Shown: positions 10,007 through 18,782 of the stretch, piece by piece
How positions within the stretch are numbered: position 1 is the first letter of the stretch
Layout of the letters: every line of letters begins with the position of its first letter
Assembly: GCF_009176705.1 (NCBI RefSeq)
Contig: NZ_AP021846.1
Coordinates: forward strand, 2,078,001 to 2,142,000
Reading direction: 5' to 3'
DNA length: 64,000 nucleotides
Origin: Pseudoalteromonas sp. A25
GTDB taxonomy: Bacteria > Pseudomonadota > Gammaproteobacteria > Enterobacterales > Alteromonadaceae
The notes under the pieces: model-generated
What the model saw: the letters and a program-made list of their open reading frames with translations, nothing else
Databases searched by the model: none
Told to the model about the DNA's origin: nothing
Program-made: the position numbers and the translations under genes

Positions 10007-10022
10007 TTTACATTCATGTAAA
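10007..10022. promoter_or_regulatory. Palindrome in the divergent promoter of the hydrolase cluster and binding-protein gene
   Basis: TTTACATTCATGTAAA is a perfect 7-bp inverted repeat with a 2-bp centre. A second, overlapping palindrome GTAAAGTTTAC follows at 10018-10028, and a further half site ATGTAAA lies near 9983. It is about 57 bp upstream of the plus-strand start at 10079 and 217 bp from the hydrolase start at 9790. This looks like an operator array for a dimeric regulator; the regulator is not identified. Confidence 0.4.
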
Positions 10023-10078
10023 GTTTACGTTTTGTACATTTGCTACACTCATACTTCAGTGAACCGTTAGGTGAGCAA

Positions 10079-10933
10079 ATGCTACGACTTTGCATTTTGA
10101 TATTGCTATTACAATCTTTCACCAGTCTTGCTAAAAGTATCACTTGGATATATTTAGACTTTGCGCCTTATTACATTTTAGAAGGCGCTAAAAAGGGATT
10201 AGGTAGGGATGAGCAAGTAATTAAACTATTGGGTGATGCATTACCCCATTATGAGTTTAAATATATCAATATGCCTGCTAGCCGCGCAATACATGAACTA
10301 TCTACTACAAAACAGCTTTACTGCATGATATCCCTATTCAAAACACCAAAGCGTGCGCAGCACATAGACTATACAGAAGAAAGCTCGACAATTGGATTAT
10401 CTCCATCACTGGCCATTCGCCGTAGTACTTTGAAAAGACTTAATTTAGAGCTAGGTGAGCAAGTGTCAATGAAAACACTTATTCATCGCCATCAGCTAAC
10501 ACTTGGTATATCCGCAAGTCGTTCATTTGGCAGTGCGCTCGATAGCATTATCAATACTATTCCACCTGATCAGCTAGTATCTCGTCCAGGTAAAGACCCG
10601 TTGCAAAGCCTTACAAAAATGCTGCTAAAAAAGCGAGTAGACATAATACTTGGTTATCCCAGTGAACATTACCATATGCACCAATTGTTAGACAGCGACT
10701 ACCAATTATCACAACTTACAATTCAAGAGACGGATACCTTTGCACAAGGTTACATTGGCTGCACAAAAAAAGCACATACACCTGAGTTGATCTCTGAGCT
10801 CAACATGGCCCTAAAAAAAGTAAAAGCATCACACTCTTTTAGAAATGTGATGCTTTACTGGCTGCCCACAGAGTTACAACCAACACTTACGAGTAAATTA
10901 ATACAAACCCGAACAAACATATCTGGTGGATAA
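10079..10933 (+). CDS. Periplasmic solute-binding-like protein (family 3 fold)
   Basis: A secreted protein of about 284 residues with a hydrophobic signal peptide (residues 1-19, ending SLAK). The mature part shows the reduced SBP-like pattern W-I-Y-L-D-F-A-P-Y-Y, G-R-D-E-Q-V-I, and a later KKRVDIILGYPSE segment like the second lobe of family 3 binding proteins. The start at 10079 is chosen because AGGTGAG lies just upstream; an upstream in-frame start at 10040 lacks this. It ends 1 bp from the convergent ccoG stop. No transporter genes are adjacent. It is divergent from the hydrolase/ADC/flavoprotein cluster, so a shared signal is possible. Confidence 0.68.
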   Translation: MLRLCILILLLQSFTSLAKSITWIYLDFAPYYILEGAKKGLGRDEQVIKLLGDALPHYEFKYINMPASRAIHELSTTKQLYCMISLFKTPKRAQHIDYTEESSTIGLSPSLAIRRSTLKRLNLELGEQVSMKTLIHRHQLTLGISASRSFGSALDSIINTIPPDQLVSRPGKDPLQSLTKMLLKKRVDIILGYPSEHYHMHQLLDSDYQLSQLTIQETDTFAQGYIGCTKKAHTPELISELNMALKKVKASHSFRNVMLYWLPTELQPTLTSKLIQTRTNISGG

Positions 10934-10934
10934 G

Positions 10935-12317
10935 TTAATTACGATAAAAATAACTCGACTTTTCCAGCGAAATATCTGCGTTTTCCATTGCATTCACAAC
11001 AAATGTGACTTGTTGTGTTTTTCTATCAAGCAAATTCCCGTCAATGCTAACAGTGATCGGAACCAGTAACATTTCTCCCGCTGACACTTTAATGGTATTC
11101 GGTGAGTTTAGTGTAGCGCCCTCAAGGCCTTTCAGGCTTACTGCATAATGCAAGTCTTGCTGCGTTTTGTTTATTATGCTTAGTGTATACGGGTTTTCTA
11201 CAGTGCCCTCGAAATTTACTCTATATAGGGCGTTTCTATCTCTGATCACTGATACTTCAAGCGGTGTACGCTGCATTAACCAACCTGCCATTAGCATAAG
11301 CACCAGCACGGTTAAGGACGCATAACCAATTAACTTTAGCCTAAACGGGTTTGTCTTTTCGTTTGCCTGCTGACGTTCACTTTGATACTTTATTAACCCC
11401 TTCTGATAGCCAAACTTGTCCATGGTTTGGTCGCACGCGTCAATACATAACCCGCAGTTAATACACTCATATTGCAGTCCATTTCGTATATCAATCCCTG
11501 CCGGACAAACTTCAACACACAAGTTGCAATCAACACAATCACCTAACCCCAGCGCTTTAGGGTTATCTTTGCGCTTTCTGCGACCTCGTTGCTCCCCACG
11601 TTTTGAATCATAAGTCACCAATAGGGTGTCTTTATCGAACATAACGGATTGAAAACGCGAGTATGGGCATGCCACCGTACACATTTTTTCTCGTAAAAAA
11701 CCGGCATTGCCATAAGTACACAAAGCAAACAAAAACACCCAAAAACTCACTAAACCAGACCATTCAAGAGCAAACATTTGTGTATATAGGACATGTACTG
11801 GTACAAAATAAGCCATAAATGAAGTGGCTGTAAGCAAAGAAATTACTAACCAAAGGCTATGTTTAACGAATTTCTTTTGTACCTTAGCAAAATGCCAAGG
11901 ACCTTTATCTAGCTTTATGCGTTGATTGCGAGTTCCTTCAATACGATGCTCAACCCAGGTAAACATGAGCATCCAAACAGTTTGTGGACACATAAAGCCA
12001 CACCAAACCCGGCCCAGCCAATTTGTTACAAAAAACAGTGCAAAGGCACCTGCCATAAATATTCCAGCTAAGACCATAAAATCTTGTGGCAGAAAAGTAG
12101 TACCAAATATCCTAAACTGTTGGTGCGCCACATCAAATAAAATAGCTTGCTTGCCTTGATAACTTATCCATGGCAGCCCAATAAAAGCGAGCATTAACAG
12201 CCAACTTAAATATCGCCTGATATTTTGAAAATACCCTTTTTGCTCTCGAATATAAATGGGACCGGGTTGTTTATACGGCTTAATAATTAAATCTTCGTCT
12301 TTAAAATCAAACTTCAT
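10935..12317 (-). CDS. ccoG: CcoG-type cbb3 oxidase accessory protein (RdxA/FixG family)
   Basis: About 460 residues, an inner-membrane iron-sulfur protein. Membrane segments lie in the N-terminal half (with CGFMCPQTVWM and CTVACPYSRFQ). Two [4Fe-4S] motifs follow: CVDCNLCVEVCPAG and CINCGLCIDACD. One more membrane span and a C-terminal immunoglobulin-like periplasmic domain complete it. CcoG proteins support copper insertion into cbb3 oxidase, reportedly by reducing Cu(II). No ccoNOPQ genes are nearby, which is unusual. I chose ATG 12317 (MKFDFKDEDL) because in-frame starts at 12365 and 12359 coincide with the predicted -12 promoter element, upstream of any transcript start. Control by the adjacent sigma-54 activator is likely. 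Confidence 0.88.
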   Translation of the reverse strand: MKFDFKDEDLIIKPYKQPGPIYIREQKGYFQNIRRYLSWLLMLAFIGLPWISYQGKQAILFDVAHQQFRIFGTTFLPQDFMVLAGIFMAGAFALFFVTNWLGRVWCGFMCPQTVWMLMFTWVEHRIEGTRNQRIKLDKGPWHFAKVQKKFVKHSLWLVISLLTATSFMAYFVPVHVLYTQMFALEWSGLVSFWVFLFALCTYGNAGFLREKMCTVACPYSRFQSVMFDKDTLLVTYDSKRGEQRGRRKRKDNPKALGLGDCVDCNLCVEVCPAGIDIRNGLQYECINCGLCIDACDQTMDKFGYQKGLIKYQSERQQANEKTNPFRLKLIGYASLTVLVLMLMAGWLMQRTPLEVSVIRDRNALYRVNFEGTVENPYTLSIINKTQQDLHYAVSLKGLEGATLNSPNTIKVSAGEMLLVPITVSIDGNLLDRKTQQVTFVVNAMENADISLEKSSYFYRN

Positions 12318-12360
12318 AATTAATCTACTTGCATTTTGCTGAATATCACGCAACAGCATT

Positions 12361-12377
12361 TGCAACTTTCAGACCAA
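12361..12377 (-). promoter_or_regulatory. Sigma-54 (-24/-12) promoter of ccoG
   Basis: Read on the minus strand this is TTGGTCTGAAAGTTGCA, with GG and GC separated by exactly 10 bases and flanking TT and TTGCA as in the sigma-54 consensus. The start of transcription would be near 12350, about 33 bp before the ccoG ATG. The gene upstream encodes a sigma-54 activator, which supports the call. Confidence 0.7.
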
Positions 12378-12438
12378 ACTGAAATCTCAACTAATCATCT
12401 GATTTTAAAAAGAAAAAAATTTTCCAAAGCCCGTAAAT

Positions 12439-12474
12439 TCGTGATATATCACGACACAACGTTATATATCACGA
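12439..12474. promoter_or_regulatory. Tandem palindromic upstream activator sites for ccoG
   Basis: A perfect 16-bp palindrome TCGTGATATATCACGA at 12439-12454 is followed by a related site ACGTTATATATCACGA at 12459-12474. Their centres are exactly 20 bp apart (two helical turns), at about -97 and -117 from the predicted sigma-54 start of ccoG. This is the geometry expected of enhancer sites. The second site overlaps the stop codon of the activator gene. A related palindrome lies before the activator gene itself. Confidence 0.65.
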
Positions 12475-13907
12475 TTTTTTCTTTGAATGCCCAGCTTTTT
12501 CATTTTAGATCGCAATGTGCTTTCATTCAGGCCAAGCTTAGATGCAGCGCCTCTAGGACCTGCCACCTGCCACATGCAAGCTTCCAGTACCCGTGTTATA
12601 TGCTTTTTTTGTGCGGCGTCTAGCGTTAAGTCATCCTTATGACCTGACTGGAGAACTTTATGAGCTGGAGATAACGGCTGAGATAACTGCAAAAGTCGCG
12701 TTGTACTGAGTATCGCTTCACGCTCTAACACATTTTGCAACTCTCGAATATTACCCGGCCAATCATACTCTTTTAATTGCTCAACAGTGCTATTTGAGAC
12801 CCCTTCGAGCTGTTTACCGAGGCGCTTATTAAGCTGTTTGATAATATTGGTACAAAGCATAGGAATATCTTCTTTACGCTCCCTAAGGGCGGGTACGGTT
12901 ATAGGAAAAACATTCAAGCGGTAATACAGATCCATTCGAAAAAGTCCTTGTTCAACCATTTTCCACAGATCACGGTTAGTGGCAGCAATAACACGTATAT
13001 CCACTGAAATTGTGTGGCTAGCACCTACTCTCTCAAACTCTTGTTCTTGCAACACGCGTAATAGCTTACTTTGAGCTTCCAGTGGCAGCTCACCAACTTC
13101 ATCTAAAAATAACGTGCCTTTATTAGCTAGTTCAAAGCGCCCTTTTCGTCTTTCATTCGCTCCGGTGAAGGCCCCTTTTTCATGACCAAACAGTTCAGAT
13201 TCAAGTAGGCTCGGTGTAAACGCTGCACAATTCACTTTCACAAAAGGCTGTTGGTTTCTATCACTTAATCGGTGTAAATTTCTAGCAACCAACTCTTTTC
13301 CCGTACCATTTTCTCCAAGGATCAACACGGTACTCGCTGTTTGACCAACCAGTTCAATTTGCGACAACATGGTTTTGAAAATATGACTGCTACCCACTAA
13401 ACCAGAATCTTGCCAATCTTCATTGAGTTCTGACAATAGGTAAGCATTTTCATCTTTTAACTGTTCACTCAACAATTGCACTTGCTCTAGGGCCGAGCGC
13501 AAGGCACGCTCTGTTTCCTGTTGTTTTGAAATATCCCTAAATATAGCGACTGCGCCAATGAGTTTACCTTGCCGATACACTGGCGTAGATGTGTATTCTA
13601 CGGCAAAACTACTACCATCTTTACGCCAGAATACTTCGTTTTTAACATGTCGACGCTTACCATCAAACATCGTGCAGTATATCTGGCATTCATCGGCTGG
13701 ATATGGTGTGCCATCAGCATGGCTATGATGGTGGTATTGATGTATTTTTTTACCCAATAACTCTTTTGCTTGCCATCCCGTCATACGCTCTGCAGCTGGA
13801 TTTATAAATACCGCATTACCGGATAAATCAAAACCATAAACCCCCTCACCCACAGCATTGAGCAATAGTTCGGGATCCCCCAAGAAATGATTAACCATAT
13901 CAGCCAT
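12462..13907 (-). CDS. PAS-domain sigma-54-dependent transcriptional activator
   Basis: A 481-residue enhancer-binding protein. An N-terminal PAS/PAC sensor (about 10-125) contains an unusual His- and Cys-bearing stretch, HHHSHADGTPYPADECQIY, that could bind a metal or cofactor (inference). A coiled linker leads to the AAA+ domain with Walker A GENGTGKE, the sigma-54 contact loop GAFTGA, Walker B LFLDEVGEL and the R-finger region. A Fis-type helix-turn-helix (GAASKLGLNESTLRSKMKKL) ends it. The start ATG 13907 has GAGGTAAATT upstream. It precedes ccoG on the same strand, and the intergenic region holds matching palindromes and a sigma-54 promoter, so ccoG is its probable target. Confidence 0.9.
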   Translation of the reverse strand: MADMVNHFLGDPELLLNAVGEGVYGFDLSGNAVFINPAAERMTGWQAKELLGKKIHQYHHHSHADGTPYPADECQIYCTMFDGKRRHVKNEVFWRKDGSSFAVEYTSTPVYRQGKLIGAVAIFRDISKQQETERALRSALEQVQLLSEQLKDENAYLLSELNEDWQDSGLVGSSHIFKTMLSQIELVGQTASTVLILGENGTGKELVARNLHRLSDRNQQPFVKVNCAAFTPSLLESELFGHEKGAFTGANERRKGRFELANKGTLFLDEVGELPLEAQSKLLRVLQEQEFERVGASHTISVDIRVIAATNRDLWKMVEQGLFRMDLYYRLNVFPITVPALRERKEDIPMLCTNIIKQLNKRLGKQLEGVSNSTVEQLKEYDWPGNIRELQNVLEREAILSTTRLLQLSQPLSPAHKVLQSGHKDDLTLDAAQKKHITRVLEACMWQVAGPRGAASKLGLNESTLRSKMKKLGIQRKNRDI

Positions 13908-13914
13908 AATTTAC

Positions 13915-13932
13915 CTCGCGAAATATCGCGAG
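13915..13932. promoter_or_regulatory. Palindrome overlapping the leader of the PAS/sigma-54 activator gene
   Basis: CTCGCGAAATATCGCGAG has perfect 7-bp arms and matches the core of the ccoG upstream sites (TCG-x-GA-x-ATATC-x-CGA, 13 of 16 positions). It abuts the ribosome site of the activator gene, and a TATAGT -10-like element lies just upstream of it on the minus strand. Autorepression is the likely role. Confidence 0.55.
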
Positions 13933-13967
13933 AACTATAACACAACAAAATAATCATTAAAGCCCAG

Positions 13968-14930
13968 TTATAAACATAGCTGTCGATATTCTGCCAATGT
14001 CTTTCCGTATTGTTCTTTAAAAACTCGATTGAAAGACCCTAAATCTTGGTAACCAACTTGCCAGGCTACCTGAGTGACATTCATACGCGTTGTGCGTAAC
14101 AACTGCTTGGCCTTTTCTAATCTTGCAAGGCGTACATACTGAGATGGAGAAAGACCTATTTGCTTTTGAAAACGACGAATTAAGGTTCTTTCACTCACAC
14201 TTAAGTGCGCTGCTAGCGACCCTAAGGTTAACGTGTCATTCAAGTTATTTTTTATATAACTTTGCAGAGACAGAAGCCTATCGTCTTGATGTAATTCAAA
14301 TGCACCAATGCGCATATATGAATTTTGAGTTTCTGACAATTTAGGAATAGCCAACCATGACGATAACTCCTCTTCTAACTGCGCACCGCAGGTTTGATTT
14401 ATAAGATGGGCCATCATGGAGAAATAACATTGAGCTGCGCCAGACGTTAACACTTTACCATCCTGCAGGTAGACCTTTTCTTGGCTCACTTTGAGTTGAG
14501 GAAAATAACGCTGATAAAACGATTTAAGCCACCAGCTGCTTGTTACACGATAATCATCCAAAAACCCACTCACGGCTAAATAACTTACAGATGTGCAGGT
14601 TGCAATTACATGCTCGCTTTGACGGGCCAACGCCATAATATGCTGGGCTAACGGCCTATAAGCTTGACAATCACGCCAAAGTTTTTGATGACCCTGAAAT
14701 TGACTTCCAACCCAAAGTAAAACGTCGACCTTTTCTAGATCTTCTAATTTTTTGTCACAGGGTAAAGTCAGCCCTTGACTGGTGGTTACCTGTTCACTAT
14801 GAACACCAACTAAAAACCAGCTAAATACTTTCTTGTTACTAAGAATATTTGCCACATTTAGAATATCAATTACGCCTGTAATGCCTGTAGCTAAGGCATT
14901 TTCAGGGCAAATAATAGCCACCTGATACAC
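13968..14930 (-). CDS. GlxA-family AraC-type transcriptional regulator
   Basis: A 320-residue protein with an N-terminal DJ-1/PfpI amidotransferase-like domain (about 1-180; nucleophile-elbow region VIATCTSVSYLAVSGFL) and a C-terminal AraC helix-turn-helix pair (about 220-318; LAAHLSVSERTLIRRFQKQIG and VAWQVGYQDLGSFNRVFKEQYG). Such regulators often control amino-acid, choline or nitrogen-compound catabolism. The start is a GTG with AAGG about 12 bp upstream; a second GTG three codons in is also possible. It is divergent from the MAPEG gene, its most obvious candidate target. The effector is unknown. Confidence 0.87.
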   Translation of the reverse strand: MYQVAIICPENALATGITGVIDILNVANILSNKKVFSWFLVGVHSEQVTTSQGLTLPCDKKLEDLEKVDVLLWVGSQFQGHQKLWRDCQAYRPLAQHIMALARQSEHVIATCTSVSYLAVSGFLDDYRVTSSWWLKSFYQRYFPQLKVSQEKVYLQDGKVLTSGAAQCYFSMMAHLINQTCGAQLEEELSSWLAIPKLSETQNSYMRIGAFELHQDDRLLSLQSYIKNNLNDTLTLGSLAAHLSVSERTLIRRFQKQIGLSPSQYVRLARLEKAKQLLRTTRMNVTQVAWQVGYQDLGSFNRVFKEQYGKTLAEYRQLCL

Positions 14931-15027
14931 TTGTCAGTTTTACCTTTTATATTGTCATTTATGCCACATTAGCTTTTAATCGCTTTGCGGTAAAGTAGTT
15001 TTAGCTAACAACATAAGGGGCTAAAAC

Positions 15028-15453
15028 ATGTGGGTTCACTATCCAATTCTATTTTTAATTGCACAAATGTGCATCCTATGGCTAATGACTTTGGGGTTAC
15101 GAATAACTGCATATAAAGCTAACGAAATAAAAATTAAAGATATCAAGTTTGTGCAAAAAGACAGCTTTCCTAAAACGGTTGCACTTGTTGGCAACAGCTA
15201 CGACAACCAGTTTCAACAGTCATCATTATTTATCGTACTGCTGTGCTTGCTCAATCAACAGGGTTTAGAAGGACATTTTTGGTATGTAACTAGTACGTTC
15301 TTTGTACTGGGCCGCTATTGGCATTGTTTTGAACATATAGCAGGGAGAAACCTACTGTTAAGGATCATCGCATTTTCGTTGACAACAAGTTGCTTTTTTA
15401 TCGCCTGGTTTGGCTATTTATATACTAACTTAACTGGCAACCCTCTACCATAA
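15028..15453 (+). CDS. MAPEG-family membrane protein
   Basis: A 141-residue protein with about four transmembrane helices. It has the MAPEG pattern: a first helix with polar N-terminus, the SYDNQFQQSSLFIVLL segment corresponding to the conserved N-x-x-x-x-Q/E-x region before helix 2, and a RYWHCFEH stretch between later helices. Eukaryotic relatives are glutathione-dependent membrane enzymes; bacterial roles are mostly unassigned. The start has AAGGGG at a good distance. It is divergent from the GlxA-type regulator, 97 bp apart. Confidence 0.7.
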   Translation: MWVHYPILFLIAQMCILWLMTLGLRITAYKANEIKIKDIKFVQKDSFPKTVALVGNSYDNQFQQSSLFIVLLCLLNQQGLEGHFWYVTSTFFVLGRYWHCFEHIAGRNLLLRIIAFSLTTSCFFIAWFGYLYTNLTGNPLP

Positions 15454-15477
15454 CTCGCCAAAGTTTAGCTTTACTCA

Positions 15478-15509
15478 TGCTGGTTTATAAAAGGACTTTT
15501 AGACCAGCA
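15478..15509. other. Stable hairpin between the MAPEG gene and rsmF
   Basis: TGCTGGT and ACCAGCA enclose an inner AAAAG/CTTTT stem, giving a two-part hairpin. There is no T-tract after it on the plus strand, so it is not a standard terminator. It may stabilise the 3' end of the MAPEG transcript or shape the rsmF leader. Confidence 0.35.
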
Positions 15510-15563
15510 ATAAACAATGATAAAATTACCCTTTGCTCACCACAAATTGATTAGGCACAATTT

Positions 15564-17003
15564 TTGGACACTTCTACTTATATTCCAAACTCATTTATAG
15601 ATGATGTTAAAACTTATATTCCCGAGCATTTATCGATAGATGATTTTATTCGCGCTTGCCAACGTCCACTAAGGCGCTCAGTAAGAGTTAATACCTTAAA
15701 AATGTCAGTCGACGAATTTAAAGTTTATTGTCAACAAAATAACTGGCTGATAGATCCGGTTCCTTGGTGTAGCAGCGGTTTTTGGCTTACACGCCCACAA
15801 AGTGAAGAGAAGAACTTGCCAATTGGTAATACCGAGCTGCACCTAAGTGGCTGTATCTACGTTCAAGAAGCCAGTTCAATGTTGCCACCAGAAGCACTGT
15901 GTAATGCAATGAGTGATAGTAAATTTGTATTAGATATGGCAGCGGCTCCTGGCTCAAAAACAACGCAATTAGCTGCAATGATGAATGGTAATGGAGTATT
16001 GGTTGCCAATGAACTTTCATCATCGCGAGTTAAAGTACTGGCTGCAAATATCAAACGCATGGGCGTGTCAAACTGCGTATTATCCCACTTTAATGGCAAT
16101 ATCTTTGGCGATTATATGTTTGAGTGTTTTGATAGCATATTACTTGATGCGCCATGCTCAGGTGAAGGTACAGTTAGAAAAGACCCAGACGCACTTAAAA
16201 ATTGGTCTATCGAGTCAAATGTAGAAATTGCGCAAGTACAAAAACAACTTATTCGCAGTGCATTTTACGCATTAAAGCCTGGCGGTACTTTGGTTTACTC
16301 AACATGTACGCTTACCCCACTTGAAAACCAACAAGTATGTCAGTATTTGTTAGAACAATTTGCAGATCATATTGAGATTGCGCCCTTGAATGACCTTTTC
16401 CCAGGCGCTGAAAACGCGCTAACTGAGCAGGGTTTTTTACATGTATGGCCGCAAATTTATGACAGCGAGGGGTTTTTTATTGCGCGTTTTAAAAAAACCA
16501 GCTCAAAAGACCATACCGAACAACAAATCAAAAAAGGGGCTTTTCCGTTTTCTCCTGCTCCTAATAAGCTGCAAAATGAGTTTAAAGCACACATCAAAAA
16601 GCACTTTGGAATACAGTCATTAACTGGGCAGTTAATGACTAGAGATAAAGAACTCTGGCTATTTCCTGATGGTATGGAAGCTATCGAAAATAAAATTAAG
16701 TACGCTCGACTAGGTATTCAACTGGGCACCACCCATAAAAATGGAGTGCGCTTAGAGCACGAGTTTGCCACTGCACTTGGTAAATTTGCAACATCGAACA
16801 CTTATGCAATGGATAAGCAACAAGCACAAGACTATTTTCAAGGGAAAGATATTCGCCTTACAACACCTGTAACACAGCTTGGTGAAGTGATATTAACACT
16901 TTGTGATGCCCCCGTCGGTTTAGGCAAATGGCAGAAAAACAAAATCAAAAATAGTTTACCGCGAGATTTAGTTAGTAATGCACAGTTGATAACTTGGGTA
17001 TAA
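15564..17003 (+). CDS. rsmF: 16S rRNA m5C1407 methyltransferase RsmF
   Basis: A 479-residue RNA cytosine-5 methyltransferase that would modify C1407 of 16S rRNA. The N-terminus ([11 protein letters not shown]...[19 protein letters not shown]) closely parallels E. coli RsmF. The SAM-binding and catalytic core has [28 protein letters not shown] (motif IV Cys) and [14 protein letters not shown] (motif VI Cys). The C-terminal half holds the PUA-like region and the extra RsmF domain. The start is a TTG at 15564; TTAGG lies about 8 bp upstream and the residue alignment to E. coli supports it. Single-gene unit; a strong terminator follows further downstream. Confidence 0.93.
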   Translation: MDTSTYIPNSFIDDVKTYIPEHLSIDDFIRACQRPLRRSVRVNTLKMSVDEFKVYCQQNNWLIDPVPWCSSGFWLTRPQSEEKNLPIGNTELHLSGCIYVQEASSMLPPEALCNAMSDSKFVLDMAAAPGSKTTQLAAMMNGNGVLVANELSSSRVKVLAANIKRMGVSNCVLSHFNGNIFGDYMFECFDSILLDAPCSGEGTVRKDPDALKNWSIESNVEIAQVQKQLIRSAFYALKPGGTLVYSTCTLTPLENQQVCQYLLEQFADHIEIAPLNDLFPGAENALTEQGFLHVWPQIYDSEGFFIARFKKTSSKDHTEQQIKKGAFPFSPAPNKLQNEFKAHIKKHFGIQSLTGQLMTRDKELWLFPDGMEAIENKIKYARLGIQLGTTHKNGVRLEHEFATALGKFATSNTYAMDKQQAQDYFQGKDIRLTTPVTQLGEVILTLCDAPVGLGKWQKNKIKNSLPRDLVSNAQLITWV

Positions 17004-17118
17004 CTTGGAGATATCTTTCACTTATTTTTAGATTAAATAAGCATATAAAGCATAATTGACTGTTTTTCAAACACTTTAAATATGTTGCATATGTTTGTAA
17101 GTTTTATGAATAGTTAAC

Positions 17119-17235
17119 TACACTTAAATTACTTTCTACTTCTCCCTAGTAATTAGAAGGTGTTTTAAGTAACGCATTGGCTCCTCAGAGCCATCCCCTA
17201 AACCCAGAGCATCCCTTTGCTCTGGGTCTTTTTTT
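17119..17235 (+). ncRNA. Possible small RNA or structured 3' region downstream of rsmF
   Basis: Three consecutive hairpins lie in a gene-free stretch. They are AATTACT/AGTAATT (17127-17154, loop with TTCTCCC), GGCTC/GAGCC (17179-17192, loop CTCA) and a terminator at 17202-17227. The single-stranded parts are C-rich (CTTCTCCC, ATCCCCTAAA, TCCCTT) and could pair with ribosome sites. A promoter-like TTGTAA, 18-bp gap, TACACT (17095-17124) lies upstream, although its start point would trim the first stem slightly. It could equally be just the rsmF 3' end. No family was recognised. Confidence 0.35.
17202..17235 (+). terminator. Rho-independent terminator after rsmF
   Basis: A perfect 10-bp stem ACCCAGAGCA/TGCTCTGGGT with a 6-base loop is followed by CTTTTTTT. 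It ends rsmF transcription or that of the possible small RNA, before the convergent aldehyde dehydrogenase. Confidence 0.88.
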
Positions 17236-17256
17236 GCTTAATATTTATACCAGCGT

Positions 17257-18759
17257 TCACTGAGGCCGTTGACGACAAATCGGTCTTAAAAATCGTAACA
17301 TTGCATTTAAACCCACAGACGTACTTCTTACATCTGTACTTGATGGAAACGGCCCACCATGATTCATGGACGCACACACCTCAACCCCCGTCGGCATTTG
17401 GTTTTCTATCAAACGACCCACCTTGTACTGTAACGCCTCGATTATTTGCGCGTTCTTTGCAAAATCTTCATTGCTGCCATGTATTGAAGCGGTGAGTTGC
17501 CCTTCTAATGAATCAATCAGTTGCTTCAGCTGCTGCGAGTCATCGTATTTGACCATCATGACAGCAGGACCAAAAACCTCTTCATGTAATTGGCTATTTT
17601 CCATATAGGTAGCAGCATCAGTGCAAAATAGATGCGCATTTGCATGAAAATCTTGCTCAAGCTTACCTTGCGCGAGCAAGCTCACACCTTGAGTATGCTT
17701 AAACACGTCAATACCTTGTTTGAAGCTAGTTACAATATTGGGTGACAACAACGTATCAGAAGTACTTTTTGACAGTTGCTCAATCGACTCTTCGATCAGC
17801 TCGTGTGCATCACTGGGCACTAGCCACAAACCAGGGCTCGTACAAAATTGACCATTTCCCATAAGCATTGATTGACACAATGCTTGGGCCAGCTCTTTGC
17901 CATGTTGTGCCGCTTTTTGTGCAAACACGACCTGAGGGTTTGTGCTACCCAGCTCACCATAAAACGGAATTACTTCTTTTCTTTTAGCAATGGTATCCAT
18001 GAGCTTTTGTGCAACCCCAAAGCTCCCTGTGAAACCAACAGCTTTAATAGAGTCTGCAGCAACCAGTTGATGGGAAATACCATAACCTTTTGCTTGGATC
18101 ATAGAAAACACCCCTTTCGGCATGCCAGTTTTCACGATGGCTTTATCTATCGCACGCGTCATTAGCTCACTGGTTGCAGGGTGTGCAGTATGGCTTTTCA
18201 TCACCACCGGGCACCCGGCGGCTAAAGCGGCTGCGGTATCCCCCCCTAGCGTTGAAAATGCATATGGAAAGTTTGAAGCACCAAAAACGGCAACCACTCC
18301 GACTGGCAGATAGCTTAAATGCGTGTGAGGTTTAGCCTGTGGCGTTCTGTGTGCGTCAGCTGCATCTTCAATATCTAGATCTAACAAGCCGTTTTTACAT
18401 TGCTCCAAACTCTGAGCAAATGCTCTTAGCTGATTAATGGTACGACCGCGCTCACCTTGCAATCTTGCAAACGGCAAATTGGTTTCTTGATGTGTTACTT
18501 CTAAAAGTTGCTCACCCAGCGCTTCTATTTCATCTGCAATAGCATATAAAAATGTTGCTCGCTCGGCTGGACTTGTTTGACGGTAGTCTATAAATGCTTG
18601 TTCAGCTGCACTCACAGCCTGCCCTAACATCTGCTCTGTAGCCTCATAAATCGGGCTACTAAGAGGCTGATTTAGTTTAGGCGAAAAGCCAAAAAACTTA
18701 TTTGCGCCTTCGGCGATACACCACTGCCCTGCGATGTAGCTTGCTCCGCTGATCTGCAT
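17257..18759 (-). CDS. Alpha-ketoglutaric semialdehyde dehydrogenase (NADP+-type aldehyde dehydrogenase)
   Basis: A 500-residue aldehyde dehydrogenase of the class linked to hydroxyproline and sugar-acid catabolism. It shows the N-x-F-P cofactor segment FGASNFPYAFSTLGGDTA, the general-base Glu in ELGSTNP and the nucleophile Cys in GQFCTSPG. It would oxidise 2-oxoglutarate semialdehyde to 2-oxoglutarate, the last step of hydroxyproline degradation. The start at 18759 has TAGGAG upstream. It lies 23 bp after the epimerase gene and is third in the arm deaminase, epimerase, dehydrogenase. Function rests on family plus context; related 2,5-dioxovalerate dehydrogenases use the same substrate. Confidence 0.85.
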   Translation of the reverse strand: MQISGASYIAGQWCIAEGANKFFGFSPKLNQPLSSPIYEATEQMLGQAVSAAEQAFIDYRQTSPAERATFLYAIADEIEALGEQLLEVTHQETNLPFARLQGERGRTINQLRAFAQSLEQCKNGLLDLDIEDAADAHRTPQAKPHTHLSYLPVGVVAVFGASNFPYAFSTLGGDTAAALAAGCPVVMKSHTAHPATSELMTRAIDKAIVKTGMPKGVFSMIQAKGYGISHQLVAADSIKAVGFTGSFGVAQKLMDTIAKRKEVIPFYGELGSTNPQVVFAQKAAQHGKELAQALCQSMLMGNGQFCTSPGLWLVPSDAHELIEESIEQLSKSTSDTLLSPNIVTSFKQGIDVFKHTQGVSLLAQGKLEQDFHANAHLFCTDAATYMENSQLHEEVFGPAVMMVKYDDSQQLKQLIDSLEGQLTASIHGSNEDFAKNAQIIEALQYKVGRLIENQMPTGVEVCASMNHGGPFPSSTDVRSTSVGLNAMLRFLRPICRQRPQ

Positions 18760-18782
18760 AACTCACTCCTATTGTGTATTTA

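Noticed and set aside
10007..10030. TyrR box interpretation of the ATGTAAA repeats
   Set aside because: TyrR boxes need TGTAAA and TTTACA six bases apart; the spacing here is different and no aromatic amino-acid gene is adjacent.
12318..12365. Upstream in-frame starts (TTG 12365, ATG 12359) that would lengthen CcoG by 14-16 residues
   Set aside because: They coincide with the -12 element of the predicted sigma-54 promoter and would not be in the mRNA; the resulting leader is not typical of CcoG.
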